Shown here: positions 32,915-43,862 of the stretch, piece by piece
Position numbering within the stretch: position 1 is the stretch's first letter
Layout of the letters: the number at the start of each line of letters is the position of its first letter
NCBI GenBank assembly: GCA_008330645.1
Contig: VLTN01000021.1
Coordinates: 1-64,000, forward strand
Direction: 5' to 3'
Source: Cafeteria roenbergensis
Taxonomy: Eukaryota > Sar > Bigyra > Bicosoecida > Cafeteriaceae
DNA: 64,000 nucleotides
Translations under genes and position numbers: made by a program
The notes under the pieces: model-generated
What the model was told of the DNA's origin: nothing
What the model saw: the letters and a program-made list of their open reading frames with translations, nothing else
Database searches by the model: none

Positions 32915-35900
32915 TCAGCCAAACGCACTCGCAACGTCGTCGTCGTCCGCGCCCCATCCGTCTGCGTCTGGGCCGGATGGCGGCGCAGGGGGCGCCCCAA
33001 AGAGGGCAGAGAGGTCGTCCGCATCGCCGCCGGAGCCTGCGGCCACCGCCTCCCAAGCATGGTCGTCCCAAGCAGCGGCGCTCGTTGCCGTTTCTGCGAC
33101 AGGAGGCGCGGGCCGTGGCGAGTCGTGCTCGCCTCCCGGCCGCGAGGCCTTGAAGCCAGGGGCAATCGGAACGAACATGCTGCTCCTGCCGGGAGCCCTT
33201 TTGGGCGACAGCACCCGCCCCGCGCCAGCAGCAGCAGTAGCTGCAGCAGCAGCAGCCCCGCCGTCCGCCACCAGCTCCTCGCCGGTCGCAGCGCCCGGCG
33301 TCGCGCCTGCATGCCACGCCCACACGTCTGGAAACGCGCCCGTCTCGTGTCCCGCAAAGCCCTCTAGCCTGCGCCACGCCGCACCGGCCCTCTGCGCGTC
33401 TGCCGCGACGGGCGCCGCGGCAGGGCTCGGCTCCAGCGCGTCGAGCAACTGCTTCGCCGACCTCACGGCGCTCGCTCTGTGCCGCGCTGCCGCCGCGTCC
33501 GCGGCCTGAAGCGCGCGCAACGCACCCGGGTCCCCCAGCAGGCCCAGAACCCTGCCTGCAGCCCAAGCAACGAGGGCCAGCCCCTGGTCGGCGTCGAGCC
33601 CGCCGGCGTCCGCCGCGGAGGAGGCGAGCGCCTCCAGCTCGCACACCGCCACTGCCTCTGGGCACGGCACGTGCGCGCGTGTCGTGAGCCCGCACGCCTG
33701 AATGCGCCGGACCAGCCAGTCCTCCGCGCCAGAGCGGGCGGGCGCGGTGGCGGCACCCGCACGCATCGGCGCGCCACCCGTCGGGACTGGCGGAGTCCTG
33801 CTCGAGCCGAGGCGATCGCCCACGCGCTCGGCCAACGGAGACGCCGCCAACGCCGCGCCAGACTCCGCAGACGCGTGCGCCGGAGAGGCCGGGGCGCTGG
33901 CGTCCTCGCCGTCTCCCGAGAGCCCGGCCCGAATCCTCGCGGCAGCGCTGACGCGCGAGACAGCGGCCACGCCGGCCTGCAGCTGGGCCTGCGCGGCAAT
34001 GGGGTCCGCCCTGCACCGCTCCAGCTCGACCCACAGCTGGGCCGCGTCCAAGAGCGACGCGGAAGCCAGCAACCGCAGCAGAGGCGCGAGCAGGCGGCGC
34101 GCGGCGCCGGCCATCACGGGCGGGCCCGCAGCCACGCACGCGTGGAGGACTGCGAGCGCTCGCAGGCCGCGCCTCCAGGCCAGGGCGTCGCGTCGGCTCT
34201 GGCGGGGCACAGGGGGGAGGCTGAATGGTGCGGCCCGCTGGTCGAGAGCGGTGGCGCCGGACGACAGGGCCTCGCAGTCGCTCAGCCGGTGCAAGACGAC
34301 GCCGAGGACGCAGCGCCGCATCGAGGGGCTGAAGCAAGACGCCGCGGCAGAGAGGGCGACCCGTCGCAGGGGCGCCGCCGGGGTGCCCCTGGACGAGGTG
34401 CTGCCGATCAGCTGGGCTCGCAGCGCCGCCACGGCGGACGCCAGCGCGTCGGCGCCGCAGTCGACCGGCGGGAGGACCCGCACGAGGCCAGCGGGCGTCG
34501 TTCCAAGGGCCGACGCGCAGCGACGGCTGCTGCTCACGCGCTTGGAGCACGCCGCCTCCGCCGCGGCCGCGCCCGTGGACAGGCAGAGCACGACCGCGTC
34601 AACCACATCCCCGAACGTCCCGCCCCTGCCGTCGCCGCCGTCGCCCTGCGCGGCGCGGCAAGCCGCGTCCCAGGCCGACCCCGGCCCGGTCGCCAGCGCG
34701 AGCGCCGCGTCGCCCGTGCCCAGGCCGCAAGCCTGGGCTACCGCTGCGCTCAGCCTGCCTTGGTCCGTGCCCGCAGCGCAGCGGTCTCGCGCCACCGCAG
34801 CGCGGGCAGCGAGCAAGGCTGCCATTTCGTGCAAGCCTTGCGACTCGGCCATGGCCCTTGCCAGGTCGACGAGCCCTGCGTGCAGCCGGCCCAAGCGCCG
34901 GCCCTGGCGACGCTGCGCGGCTCCAGCTGCCCCTGACCCGTCGTCCGTGCTCGCGGACGACCATGCGCGGGCCCGCTGAAGAGGGGGCTCCGAGTCACCG
35001 CCGAGCGGCCGGTCTGCTTGCGCGTCGTCCTCGGCGCCAAAGCTTGCAGTGAACGCTGCGCTGTCGAATCTGGCGAGCGCCGCAAGCGCCACGACTCGCT
35101 TCCCCGCAACCAGGTCCCGTTCCCGGCCAGCAGGGACCTTGGATGGGTCCGGGAGGTCGTCCTCCACAAGCGGAATCACAGTCATTGCCGGCGCTCTGCC
35201 CGCAACGGAGACGAGAAACGCGGTGATGGCCGCGCGCGCCGGGCCATCGCCAGCCATGCGGCCGTGCTCCGCCGCGGACCGCCAAGCGCGCAGCTCCCGC
35301 AGGAGGCGGGCGCCGGGAGACTCCCTCGCGCCGCACAGGCCTGACCCGAAGGCGGGAAGCGAGCTGCCAGGGCCCACGCCCGCGCCAGCACCAGCGCTGC
35401 CGCCGCCGCCGCCGAACCCGCGGAGCGCCCTCCCCACCGCCGTGCCGCTCAGCCGGGCCCCAACGGCCTGGCCCGCACCAGCAGCCAGGCGGAGCGCGCG
35501 GCCAAACCTGCTTCCGCTGGGGGCAGCGCCCGAGTCGGTCGCTTGCGTGTCCTCCGGCGCCTGCGCAAGACGGTCTTGCGCGAGCGAGTCAGGTTGATCG
35601 TCTGCTGCGTCGGCAGTGGCCGTTGCTGGCAACAGGGAAGCCGCCTGTGACGCAGCCCGCGCCACCGCTGCCCCCAGCAGAGCGCGGAGCGCCGCCACCT
35701 CAGCCGGGGCCGTGCTCTCGTGCGCGAATCCCACAGCCCATGGATCCACTGCCAGCCCCAGAGACGCCATTGCCGGCGCCAAGGGGGCGCCTCCAGGGCC
35801 TATGCGGGCGCCGTGGGGAGGGGGAGCCCACGCCCCGACTCCGTCGGCGCGAGCGTCCGCTGCAGCGACCGCGTCAGCAGCAGCGGGGGCGGCATCTGGT

Positions 35901-37948
35901 GCCTCGCCGGTGGTGGGCCTTTCCGGCGGAGCAGGAGCCGAAGCCGCCGCTGGCACTGCCGCAGCAGCTGCAGGAAGAGCTGCCGGGCCAAACAGGGCGG
36001 CAAGGTCGTTGTCGTTCGAAGGCGCCGACGCTGCGGCGCTGTGAGGAGCGCCACCAGTGCCTGTCGGAGCAACGCCCCCGCGCTGGCCTGTCGCCTCGTC
36101 GTCCAAGGCAAAATCGTCTTGCTGCGCCGGTTGCCCGCCCGTGTGCGTGTCGCCCTCGAAGGGCTCCAGCTCCGATGCAGCGCCGCCGACGGCCGGTCGC
36201 AGCAAAGCCGCGCGGCCGATGGCGCTGAGGGCAGCGCCGCTAGCAACCGCAGCCGCCGTGGCGTGCCCCACTGCGGCAAATGCGATGGAGGCCTGTGCAC
36301 GCGCCGTGGACGAGGCAGAGCCCACGCCAGCGCTGGCGGCCGGGCTCGGGGCCAGCTGCTGGGACGCCCACGCGAGGACTGCGCTGTGCGCCTTGCACTG
36401 AGCCTCGCTGAGGGGCGGCGGCGGGGAGTGCGCCACACCTTCAAGAGCGGCGCTGCCGCTGCCGCTGCCGCTGCCGCTGCCGCTGCCGCTGCCGCTGCCG
36501 CTGCCGCCGCCGCCGCTGCCTCCGCTGGTGGCATCCACTTGGTGGGCCAGCAATCGCAGCCAGGAGCCTGCCGCTCCGCACTGGAGCGACGTGCCGGGAA
36601 TGGAGCAGCGCAGTGCCCCCGCCGCCGCGCGGGCAGCCTCTCGAAGGCCTGCGCTAAAGATTCGCCCGCGACGTGACCCGTCGGGTGCCGCTTCGTCGCC
36701 CAGCGAGGTCACGTCCTGCGGGCCCGACCCGGCCTCGCAGTGCCGGCCAAGCTGGCCAGACGGATCCGGAACAGCCGCCTCAGGGTGCGAAACCGCGAGG
36801 AAGCCCGCCTCTGGGACCAGCAGCACGGCCGGGCTGGGTCTGATCGCCGCAATGGCCGGGAGCAGTCGCGCTGGGACGCCGGCAAGGATTGGCATAGGGG
36901 CCGCCAGGAGCGGGATGGACTCCTGGCTGCATACGGGGAGGATGGGGTGGCGCCACATCATCGGGGACGCGAGCCTGGCTACGCAGGCTACCCAGGAGGG
37001 CAAGCTCGCCTCGAACTGGCGGGTCGCGATGACGATGATGTGGCGCTCGCAGAGCAGGGCCGACACCAGCGCCAGGAGCACCTCGGCGGGGAGGAAGGAG
37101 AGCAGCGGAAGCAGGGTCCCCGCTCCGCCAGCAACGGCTAGGGCGGGGGGTGCGCACGGGAGGCAGCTCACGGCAAAGCGCCAGGGCAGCAACTGCTGCG
37201 CTGGGCAGGCCGCCCTGGGCGCGCGAAGGGGGGCAGAAATGAGCTTCGGAGCGCCAGCAAACCCCAGGGCTGCTGGCGGCAACACCTGGACCGCCATTGG
37301 CGAGGATCCGGCTGAGGGCAGCAGCGGCAAGGCGGCGGCGGCCCGGTCAGCAGGAGACCGCTGCCAGGCACTCAGGCCCAGAGCAAGGTGCTTTGCGGCC
37401 GCAGCAACGAAAGCAGCTTGCATCGCCTGGGCCGAAGCCCACTGCCGCGCACCGATGCGACCGCCAGCGGCAGATTCGGTCGCCTGGCTGGTCCTCGACC
37501 AAGCCGCGTCCACGGCCGACGCCAGCGCGTCAGCCGCCGCAGCCGCGATACCGGGCATGGAGACTCTGGTGAGCACGACCGTGGCGCGCACCAGCTCGTG
37601 AACGCCTCCGGCTGCGCCAGCGGTGGGCACTGCGCTCCGGTCCGCCCGCCAAGTTGCCCACCACCTGGCTGCTCCCTTGCTGACCGACACCCACTCGCCG
37701 CGCGCCACAGAGGGGCAGGACATGAGCGACGCCGCGATCAGCTCCCACGGCGGGAGGGACTGCACCGCCTCGCGCGAAAGCTGCGGGGGCTCGCACCCCG
37801 CCAGCAGCGATGGCTCCGGTGCGACATTGTCGTCCCCCCCCGGCTTGCCTGCGTCGCCCGCCTGCCCCAGTGCCCAAGCCGGGCCGGAGTTGCTCCCGGC
37901 GTGGAGCTGCGCCCACGCGACTGCAGCCAGCATCGCCGCTTCGGCGGG
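32915..37948 (-). CDS. DENN-domain protein (5' end incomplete)
   Basis: The frame runs from a possible acceptor at 37948 (first ATG 37933) to a stop at 32915, about 1677 codons. Counting from the ATG, residues about 270-360 match the central DENN module: LLSFLPAEVLLALVSALLCE, then RHIIVIATRQFEASLPSW, MMWRHPILPV and PMPILAGVPARLL. DENN proteins are mostly guanine-nucleotide exchange factors for Rab GTPases and act in membrane traffic. The upstream uDENN part is not clear, and one or more short 5' exons between 37949 and 38300 are likely; MRAAEPEPPKTHLP at 38186 is one candidate. The remaining 1300 residues are Ala-rich and mostly helical or disordered, with a Gly-Ser run (about 475-495) encoded by a hexamer microsatellite. 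Short acidic motifs of the form DLxxLFG occur near 36000 and 33010, and DDDDVASAFG ends the protein. Confidence 0.75.
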   Translation of the reverse strand, partial: PAEAAMLAAVAWAQLHAGSNSGPAWALGQAGDAGKPGGDDNVAPEPSLLAGCEPPQLSREAVQSLPPWELIAASLMSCPSVARGEWVSVSKGAARWWATWRADRSAVPTAGAAGGVHELVRATVVLTRVSMPGIAAAAADALASAVDAAWSRTSQATESAAGGRIGARQWASAQAMQAAFVAAAAKHLALGLSAWQRSPADRAAAALPLLPSAGSSPMAVQVLPPAALGFAGAPKLISAPLRAPRAACPAQQLLPWRFAVSCLPCAPPALAVAGGAGTLLPLLSFLPAEVLLALVSALLCERHIIVIATRQFEASLPSWVACVARLASPMMWRHPILPVCSQESIPLLAAPMPILAGVPARLLPAIAAIRPSPAVLLVPEAGFLAVSHPEAAVPDPSGQLGRHCEAGSGPQDVTSLGDEAAPDGSRRGRIFSAGLREAARAAAGALRCSIPGTSLQCGAAGSWLRLLAHQVDATSGGSGGGGSGSGSGSGSGSGSGSGSAALEGVAHSPPPPLSEAQCKAHSAVLAWASQQLAPSPAASAGVGSASSTARAQASIAFAAVGHATAAAVASGAALSAIGRAALLRPAVGGAASELEPFEGDTHTGGQPAQQDDFALDDEATGQRGGVAPTGTGGAPHSAAASAPSNDNDLAALFGPAALPAAAAAVPAAASAPAPPERPTTGEAPDAAPAAADAVAAADARADGVGAWAPPPHGARIGPGGAPLAPAMASLGLAVDPWAVGFAHESTAPAEVAALRALLGAAVARAASQAASLLPATATADAADDQPDSLAQDRLAQAPEDTQATDSGAAPSGSRFGRALRLAAGAGQAVGARLSGTAVGRALRGFGGGGGSAGAGAGVGPGSSLPAFGSGLCGARESPGARLLRELRAWRSAAEHGRMAGDGPARAAITAFLVSVAGRAPAMTVIPLVEDDLPDPSKVPAGRERDLVAGKRVVALAALARFDSAAFTASFGAEDDAQADRPLGGDSEPPLQRARAWSSASTDDGSGAAGAAQRRQGRRLGRLHAGLVDLARAMAESQGLHEMAALLAARAAVARDRCAAGTDQGRLSAAVAQACGLGTGDAALALATGPGSAWDAACRAAQGDGGDGRGGTFGDVVDAVVLCLSTGAAAAEAACSKRVSSSRRCASALGTTPAGLVRVLPPVDCGADALASAVAALRAQLIGSTSSRGTPAAPLRRVALSAAASCFSPSMRRCVLGVVLHRLSDCEALSSGATALDQRAAPFSLPPVPRQSRRDALAWRRGLRALAVLHACVAAGPPVMAGAARRLLAPLLRLLASASLLDAAQLWVELERCRADPIAAQAQLQAGVAAVSRVSAAARIRAGLSGDGEDASAPASPAHASAESGAALAASPLAERVGDRLGSSRTPPVPTGGAPMRAGAATAPARSGAEDWLVRRIQACGLTTRAHVPCPEAVAVCELEALASSAADAGGLDADQGLALVAWAAGRVLGLLGDPGALRALQAADAAAARHRASAVRSAKQLLDALEPSPAAAPVAADAQRAGAAWRRLEGFAGHETGAFPDVWAWHAGATPGAATGEELVADGGAAAAAATAAAGAGRVLSPKRAPGRSSMFVPIAPGFKASRPGGEHDSPRPAPPVAETATSAAAWDDHAWEAVAAGSGGDADDLSALFGAPPAPPSGPDADGWGADDDDVASAFG
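36451..36512. repeat. (GCCGCT)n microsatellite
   Basis: About ten hexamers, flanked by GCC runs, are read on the minus strand as a Gly-Ser dipeptide repeat within the DENN protein. The six-base period preserves the frame. Confidence 0.95.
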
Positions 37949-38311
37949 CTGCGGCGGCAGTTGCGAGCGGGCTGGGCCGCTGGGACGGGTCAGGCTGCAA
38001 CCCCGACCGCGCTCTTGGCGCGCTTGGCCAGCTCAGATCGTTGTGCGCCCGCCGAGCACAAGCGGGGGGGGGGGCGTGCACCAGGGCTGTGTGGTCCGGG
38101 CCGGCTTCCCGCCTTTGGTCGCGCGCGCGCGCGCGCGCGCGCACGGGCAGGTGAGTTTTTGGGGGTTCGGGCTCTGCCGCTCGCATGTGGCATGGCCCGA
38201 CACGCGAACCCGGGCGGCGGCCGATGCAACGCAAGGACACGTTCGCCACCAGCTTTCGCACACAGCGCTAAGGCTCGCTGCACTCAGGGACACGCTACGA
38301 ACGCGAAACTG
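37949..38311. other. Intergenic / likely 5' exon region of DENN gene
   Basis: This stretch carries a (GC)n run at about 38120-38142 and a G-run at about 38066. It lies between the membrane-protein stop and the first certain DENN codon, both on the minus strand, so the promoter and any first exon of the DENN gene must be here. I could not fix an exon. Confidence 0.4.
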
Positions 38312-40279
38312 TCATGGGATGGAGTCAATGGAGGGAAACGGAGGAAGCTCGTCCAAAGCTGGCCCAGCCGCCCCAACAGGCTGCGACTCGCTGTTCGCCA
38401 TGCTGGGGTCTAGCTCGGGTGTCTGGATGCTCGAGCACGCCCCCTCCCCAGAGGCTGAGGCAGCCCGCCCCTGCCCAGGTCGGCGGAGCGCTGGCTTGGG
38501 CGGCTGCGCCGGCACCACCTGGGAGCTGGACGCTCGCTGCGGACTGTCCCTCCCGTGCTGCTGCTGCGGCCACGCAACGGCAACGGCGGCCGTGACAGTT
38601 GCCCTGATCGCTGCCCCACAGAGAACTACCACGACCAAGTTTGCCCTCAGCGCATCGGCTCGAGGCCAGCGCGGAGATCCAGTCGCACCCAAGGTCGTGA
38701 GAGCCGCCACGGCCAGGAGCGCAGTCAGCATGCCAAGCCTCGCTTGGGCAAGCAGTGCAAGCCACCAGGCGGCAGACGACACACCCTTGCGTGCTGTCAG
38801 TGCGCGATCCAGCGCCACCTCCGCTTGAGCCAGCTGTGCTTGCTGCACCTTGAGACGAGCGAGGGACACCTCCGACCGGCGCTTGAACCGACGCGAGGCT
38901 GAAACGCGGAGGCCGAACCGGTCGGCTTTGGCCACGGAGTCACCAGCCGCGGGCCGCAGGTCGGCCATGTTCAGCCCGGAGTCCCCAGCTGGCTGGACGG
39001 CCCTGCGAGACGCCATTGCCACGACTGGCGCGGAAGTTGCAGACTCCGCCTGGCTGATTACCACTGTTGAGGACTGCCGCAGCGGGCTCTGGTTGGCACC
39101 TGGCGATCGCGCCCCTCGTATCTGTGACGTGCGACGGGGCGTTCCCCGAGTCTCCTCGCTGGCGACGCGCTGCACAAGGGCCGACGAGCGGGGATCAAGG
39201 GCGAAGGGCGTCAGCGCAGCGACACGCGTCCCGTCGCGGCCGCTTGAAAACATGGCCTGCCCAAGCTTCACCGAGGCCTTTGGCCTGTGGTCCAACGCGC
39301 GGCTCGAGACTGCCCGAATCGCCTGCGCTCGGATCTCGCCCGATGTGCGCGTCGCCACCGCCCGGGTGTCTGCAGACGACGCCAGTTGCGCCTCCGCTTG
39401 CATCACCAGCTCGCGCCGGGTTTCGTCGACCTTGCGCGCCAGAGCCGCCGCAGCTGCACCGGCGAGGTCTACCACGGCGTCACCGGTGTTTTGTGCTCGC
39501 CTCACGAGAGAGCAAGACGGCAGCGTCGCGAGGGCCTGGCCTGCCCACGCAAAACAGGCCGAGGCCCAGAGCATCGCGCCTGCAACTTCCCACAGCGTGC
39601 CGTCCCCCGATGGGTTCGGGTCGTAGGGGGACGCGCAAGCAAGCGACACTCCCGCCAGCGCGAGCACCAACGCGACGAGCCCGGTCTCGACGGAGAGGAG
39701 CGCATGCTGGCAACAGCAACGCATGCCAACACGAGTCCGCCGCTTGCCACCGCTTGGCCTGCACACGGAGGCTGTCTCCCACAACTCCGAGATTGCAGCC
39801 GCCTTGTCAGCGGGAGTCAGGCTGAAAATGGCATCGCGCAAGGCAGCGAATGCGACCTTGACCTGCACAGCAGCCCGCTGCAGCCCCAACCCCAGCACCG
39901 CGAGTGCGATGCAGGCCGTCTGCAGCTGCAGCCGGGCGCTGGGTGAATCGACAACGACGCTCGCCATCGCAACCACCCCCACGCAAGGGTTGATGACGGA
40001 AGAGGCGGCACTGGACGCCTTCGCGAGGACTTTTCGGAACCGGGTGAACCAGTCCGCCACCCAGTCGCATCGCGTGCCTTGCTGCCAGTGCTTGGCAATG
40101 AGCGGCAGCCAGTCCTTTGCGTCCGTGCCAAATGCGCAGCCCGCCCACCGCTTGCAGCAGCGGGCGCGAAGCAACGGAGCAGCTGCCGCGACCAGTGACA
40201 TCGCCACAGCTGCGACGGCCAGCAAAGCCGTCGTGGCCGCGATCGCGCCTCGCCCGCCCTCTTCGACATCAGGCCCCAT
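38312..40279 (-). CDS. Polytopic membrane protein of unknown function
   Basis: A single frame of 655 codons from the ATG at 40279 to a stop at 38312. It is the first ATG after an in-frame stop. I do not recognise a family. Hydrophobic segments by eye include ATTALLAVAAVAMSLVAAAA, CVGVVAMASVVV, TACIALAVLGLGL, VETGLVALVLALAGVSLACA, VAGAMLWASACFAWAGQAL, LTALLAVAALTTL and ANLVVVVLCGAAI, about seven in all. Between the fifth and sixth segments lies a soluble region of about 260 residues with a charged helical part (VDETRRELVMQAEAQLAS) and a Ser/Arg-rich stretch. A second charged helix (SLARLKVQQAQLAQAEVALD) precedes the last two segments and could form a coiled coil. The C-terminus is Pro/Ser-rich. 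Consistent codon bias and the alternation of hydrophobic segments support a real gene. Confidence 0.65.
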   Translation of the reverse strand: MGPDVEEGGRGAIAATTALLAVAAVAMSLVAAAAPLLRARCCKRWAGCAFGTDAKDWLPLIAKHWQQGTRCDWVADWFTRFRKVLAKASSAASSVINPCVGVVAMASVVVDSPSARLQLQTACIALAVLGLGLQRAAVQVKVAFAALRDAIFSLTPADKAAAISELWETASVCRPSGGKRRTRVGMRCCCQHALLSVETGLVALVLALAGVSLACASPYDPNPSGDGTLWEVAGAMLWASACFAWAGQALATLPSCSLVRRAQNTGDAVVDLAGAAAAALARKVDETRRELVMQAEAQLASSADTRAVATRTSGEIRAQAIRAVSSRALDHRPKASVKLGQAMFSSGRDGTRVAALTPFALDPRSSALVQRVASEETRGTPRRTSQIRGARSPGANQSPLRQSSTVVISQAESATSAPVVAMASRRAVQPAGDSGLNMADLRPAAGDSVAKADRFGLRVSASRRFKRRSEVSLARLKVQQAQLAQAEVALDRALTARKGVSSAAWWLALLAQARLGMLTALLAVAALTTLGATGSPRWPRADALRANLVVVVLCGAAIRATVTAAVAVAWPQQQHGRDSPQRASSSQVVPAQPPKPALRRPGQGRAASASGEGACSSIQTPELDPSMANSESQPVGAAGPALDELPPFPSIDSIP

Positions 40280-41451
40280 TGGCGACGCGCTCGTTGCGCT
40301 GGTGGCCCGGCCTGGGACGGCAGTGCGATCGAGAAGCAGTGCGCATGCTCCCAGCAGCACGCGCTCAGCGCTTAGTCACACTTATTGAGCCGAGCGTTTC
40401 GCCCTGCAGAGTGCGCGTGCTCTGCTTTGCCCCCGGTCTGGGAAACCGCATCGCCGCTATGCTGGATCCTCGAAGGTCCAGCAGCGCAAGACTTCCGAGC
40501 CGTCGCCAACAATGCTGGCTCGCCTGCACCGTGCGCAAGGCTGGCGCTGGCTTGATTGAGCGCGGTTTCGGCTGAAAGAAATAGCGAGATCAGCTGTACG
40601 ACCCGCGCAACGCAACTCCCTCACGCAGACACCCACAAATAAGCGATTCGAGTCGGGCTCACGCAGGCGCACCCGGATGACGGGCGCCTGGCCTCCCGCC
40701 GCCCCCCCGCCCCCCAACAAAAACAAAAGCAGCACCGGGCACGAGCACGCACCGTTCCGACGATACGGGAGGTGCCTGCCGCGGGCGGCAAAGCAGAGGA
40801 GCCCGAAACGTGGACGGCCCGTGCCCATCCCTCTCACCCCCCCAGAGCGCGGCGCATGGCCCGCGCGCCAACGACAGGGACGCCATACCCTCCCAACGAC
40901 TGCCAGCTTGCGCGGCGAACCCGGAGCTGCGCATCACGGAGGCGTCGAGCAGCTCGAGGGAACGCAGCCCCATAGCCTCGAATGCCAGTGCGCAGGCATG
41001 CAGCTCGAGGCGAGGCGGCATCGAAGGACGCGTGACAACGGCGCATCCACCATCCGCCTGTCGTTTCGCGATGACACGCTCTGTCGTCACGGCGCTTCGG
41101 ATGCAGGCCAAGCCCTCGCTGCAATTGCAGATCTGCCCCACTTGCTGCCGTGGCCGTCGACGATTCATCGCTGCTACGGTCGAAAGTGCAGCCTGCAGCC
41201 TGCCGCCCACGCAGCTGCCACAGCAGAGTGTCGCCGCAGCCGGCGCCGTGACGCTGACGGGCTCCCGCCTGGCTTGGCTGCTCAGCCTGCGCGTCGGTCC
41301 GCTACTCTCGGGGAGTGTGCCCTCGTCAGCTTCCGCGACCTCGCGCGGCTGCAGCTCTGACGAGGTGGCGGCACCCAGCTCACAGTTTGGGCACGGCTTG
41401 CGTGCCGCGTCTGGTCCACCGTATGCCACGGTGTCGACGCTCGCTCAAGGC
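40280..41451. other. Intergenic, no supported gene
   Basis: This 1.2-kb gap between two minus-strand genes has open frames on both strands, the longest about 250-300 codons, but none shows a domain, signal peptide or splice pattern that I can support. It should include the membrane-protein promoter and the transporter 3' end. A short C-rich stretch lies near 40700. Confidence 0.45.
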
Positions 41452-43372
41452 TCAGCTGAAGCTCGTCACGCGAACAAGCTCGCCGTCCACAACAGGGGTG
41501 AGCTCAGACTGAGAGCTCTGCCCGTCCCAAGCGCCCCCGGACGGGGTGCGAAACCGCCGCAGACGCCGGCCAGTGGCCGACTCGGGGCCCGCTCTGGCAC
41601 CTCTTGCGCCAAAGGCGGAGCGATGCGCCGCGATGCGCAACGCCGTCGATCCGGCAGCCTCTGGAGACGCCCAGCGGGGGGGCTTCTCGCTCCTGATTCC
41701 AGCCCCGGCACTCGCTTGTGAGCGGGCTGCCAGGCGCCCCTCGGGGAACTGATAGCTGGAGCTGCCGCCCGTGCTTCCCTCCACAGCCGACGGAATCAGC
41801 ATTCCGGCAGAGCGGCCGGCCTCGGCTGCGGACTGGGCGTCCTCCAGAGTCGCGCCCGAGGGGCTCGTGCGGCCGCGCTCATCGCCGAGCGGCTTGCACT
41901 GGGCCGGCTGCCGCTGATCCGATTTGACCCACCTTCGCGCCAGGTTGTACAGTGTCACGCCAGCCACCGCAGCCACCATCCCCACAACGTTGATGGCTGT
42001 CACCGGGTTGGCGAAGTACAACACGCCTCCCCCAATGATAATCACTCTGCGAGGCAGGCAGGCGACGGGAGCGCAAGGTCACCAACTCGGCAAGGGAACG
42101 AACCGGCTTGAGCGAGCACCAGGAAGGCGCGAGCGCCCCGGCACTGGGCAGCCTTGCCCTGCAGCGCCATGCTCGCAATGATCGACGCCGCGCCAAGACT
42201 CACCGCTTCATGGTATTAGTGATGGTGAACGTGAGGTGGTGCACCCGGCTGAGCACGCCGTAGGAAGCCACCGAGCCCAGGTACTGCAGGCCTGCGCAGG
42301 CAAGCAACCGTCCCCATGGCACCTCCGGAGCTGCAGCGGGCGCGCCGATCACTGGCGCGTGGTGCGAGAGCGTCAGCCCTCGTGGGCCAGCAAGAACGCG
42401 GTCCACGCTGTGTGAGAGGCTGCCGACGACCGCCTCCGGCGACAGCACTGCCCACCCAACCTGCCACAGGTATTTTCCAGCCAGAAATGGAAGCAGCGCC
42501 ACCAGGGACACGGCGGCGCACCACAGGTGGATCTGGAAAAAGCCAAGGGTGCGCGTATCCATGACGCGCTTCGTGTAGATATTCTGCAGCACCTTGAGCA
42601 TCCCAGACCCCATTGCAAAGGCAAACCCAAGCGCCTGAAACGACGGCTCAGAGACCGACGCAAGCGCGACGCCTGCCACAATGGGGACCAGCGTCGCCTG
42701 CACCAAGGCAGACTGCCTTTCTCCGTAAAGCATGAACGCCAGCATCACGTTGAACACGGGCTCGAGCGCCTTGGCCGTCTGTGCGAGCGACATCGATACC
42801 ATTGCGTAGGAGGCAAACGTGCTCAGCTTCCCGGCCACAATAAGGAGCGAGATGGGCGCGAAAGTGCGGGCCGTCCCGGCAAGGGTCGAGCCCGGAGCTA
42901 GCCAAATGCTGGCGGGGTGCTGGGCGGAGAAGGACGGGGCCCCTGTCGATGCGGTGGCTCTTGCGCCCTCGGAACCCTCGCTGCCAGACGCATGCCCATG
43001 GAGAGACTTTGCAGGAGTTCGCTCCATCCACCAGTGGGCAGAGAGCAGCATGCCTGCAAGGACGGGCGGGCCAGGCGGAAGCAAGGAGCGGGTTGCAAGC
43101 TTGCTGCGCGGCGGGAGTGCGGGTGAGGGTGCCCGCAGGACCCGGGCCGTAGCGCGTCGCCCGGACACACCGCATTGGCGCGTTGATGCACCTCGCTTCC
43201 CCGGTCCCTCAGGCGCGAGGGAATGGAAAGGCTCACTGTCCGCGACAACGGCGGTGCTCAGCTGCAGCAGCGTCAGCGTCGACGACGAGACGCTCCCGGA
43301 CCCAACCAGCTCCTTGCTGAGCACGTTGGACATGAGAGACCCCGTGTAGAAGAGAAGTATCCACAGCGCCGC
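41452..43372 (-). CDS. Triose-phosphate transporter (TPT/NST) family protein, 5' incomplete
   Basis: Two certain exons, 43372-42204 and 42046-41452, join in phase 2 with a GTGAGT donor and CAG acceptor, making a continuous helix (TITNTMKRVIIIGGGVLYFA). The family exchanges sugar phosphates or nucleotide sugars for phosphate in plastid, Golgi or ER membranes. Family features are the first helix LWILLFYTGSLMSNVLSKEL, the LEPVFNVMLAFMLYGE block, VPIVAGVALAS, QNIYTKRVMD, and the closing NPVTAINVVGMVAAVAGVTL followed by YNLARR. An insertion of about 90 Pro/Ser/Ala-rich residues separates helices 2 and 3, and a tail of about 170 disordered residues follows the last helix. No in-frame ATG precedes the first helix before a stop, so a short upstream exon in 43373-43860 is missing from this model; otherwise translation would begin at an internal Met. 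The substrate cannot be assigned. Confidence 0.82.
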
Positions 43373-43862
43373 CTGCAAGGCGCGGTGGAACGGGCGGCAC
43401 CAGCAGGAGGCGCGGCGTGGAAACGGCGCGCGACTCTGCACGCCGCAACTCGCGCAGGCGCGCGGGGACAGCCATCACGCGGGACGAGTCATGCAAGCGG
43501 TGCTCGACAAGGGCACGTTATCGGGGGGAGGGGGGCGGAATCGTCGCCAGCAAGCAGCGCGCTTGCATTCTGGGCTCTCACTTGCATCGACGGCCATGTG
43601 GCTTGGACCAGCGCGGCGCATCGCCGACGCCGTCGCTTCCCGCAGCAAGCCCGGCAGCCGGAGGCCGCCATGGGAATCGGCAGCTCGCGACTGCCCGGCC
43701 GGCGCACCCGCCCAACGCGCGAGTGGCTTGCCCCAGTCGCTCGCACAGCTCTGTCGCGCTGGTCGATCGCGCCGTCGAGTGGCAGGTTGCAATTTGCGAG
43801 CGGGCGGCCCAGTTTGAATTGCACAGGCGCTGCCGCGGCCGGCCGCGACCAGGCGAGCCACC
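43373..43862. other. Divergent 5' region of TPT and MSH6 genes
   Basis: About 490 bp between the first certain transporter exon and the MSH6 start. It must hold both promoters and probably the first transporter exon. A donor-like GTGAGA at about 43580 on the minus strand is in the wrong phase, so I did not place an exon. Confidence 0.4.

Noticed and set aside
40659-41721. Frames on both strands in the 40280-41451 gap as a possible extra gene
   Set aside because: No family, signal peptide, membrane pattern or splice-supported continuation was seen, and both strands are equally open.
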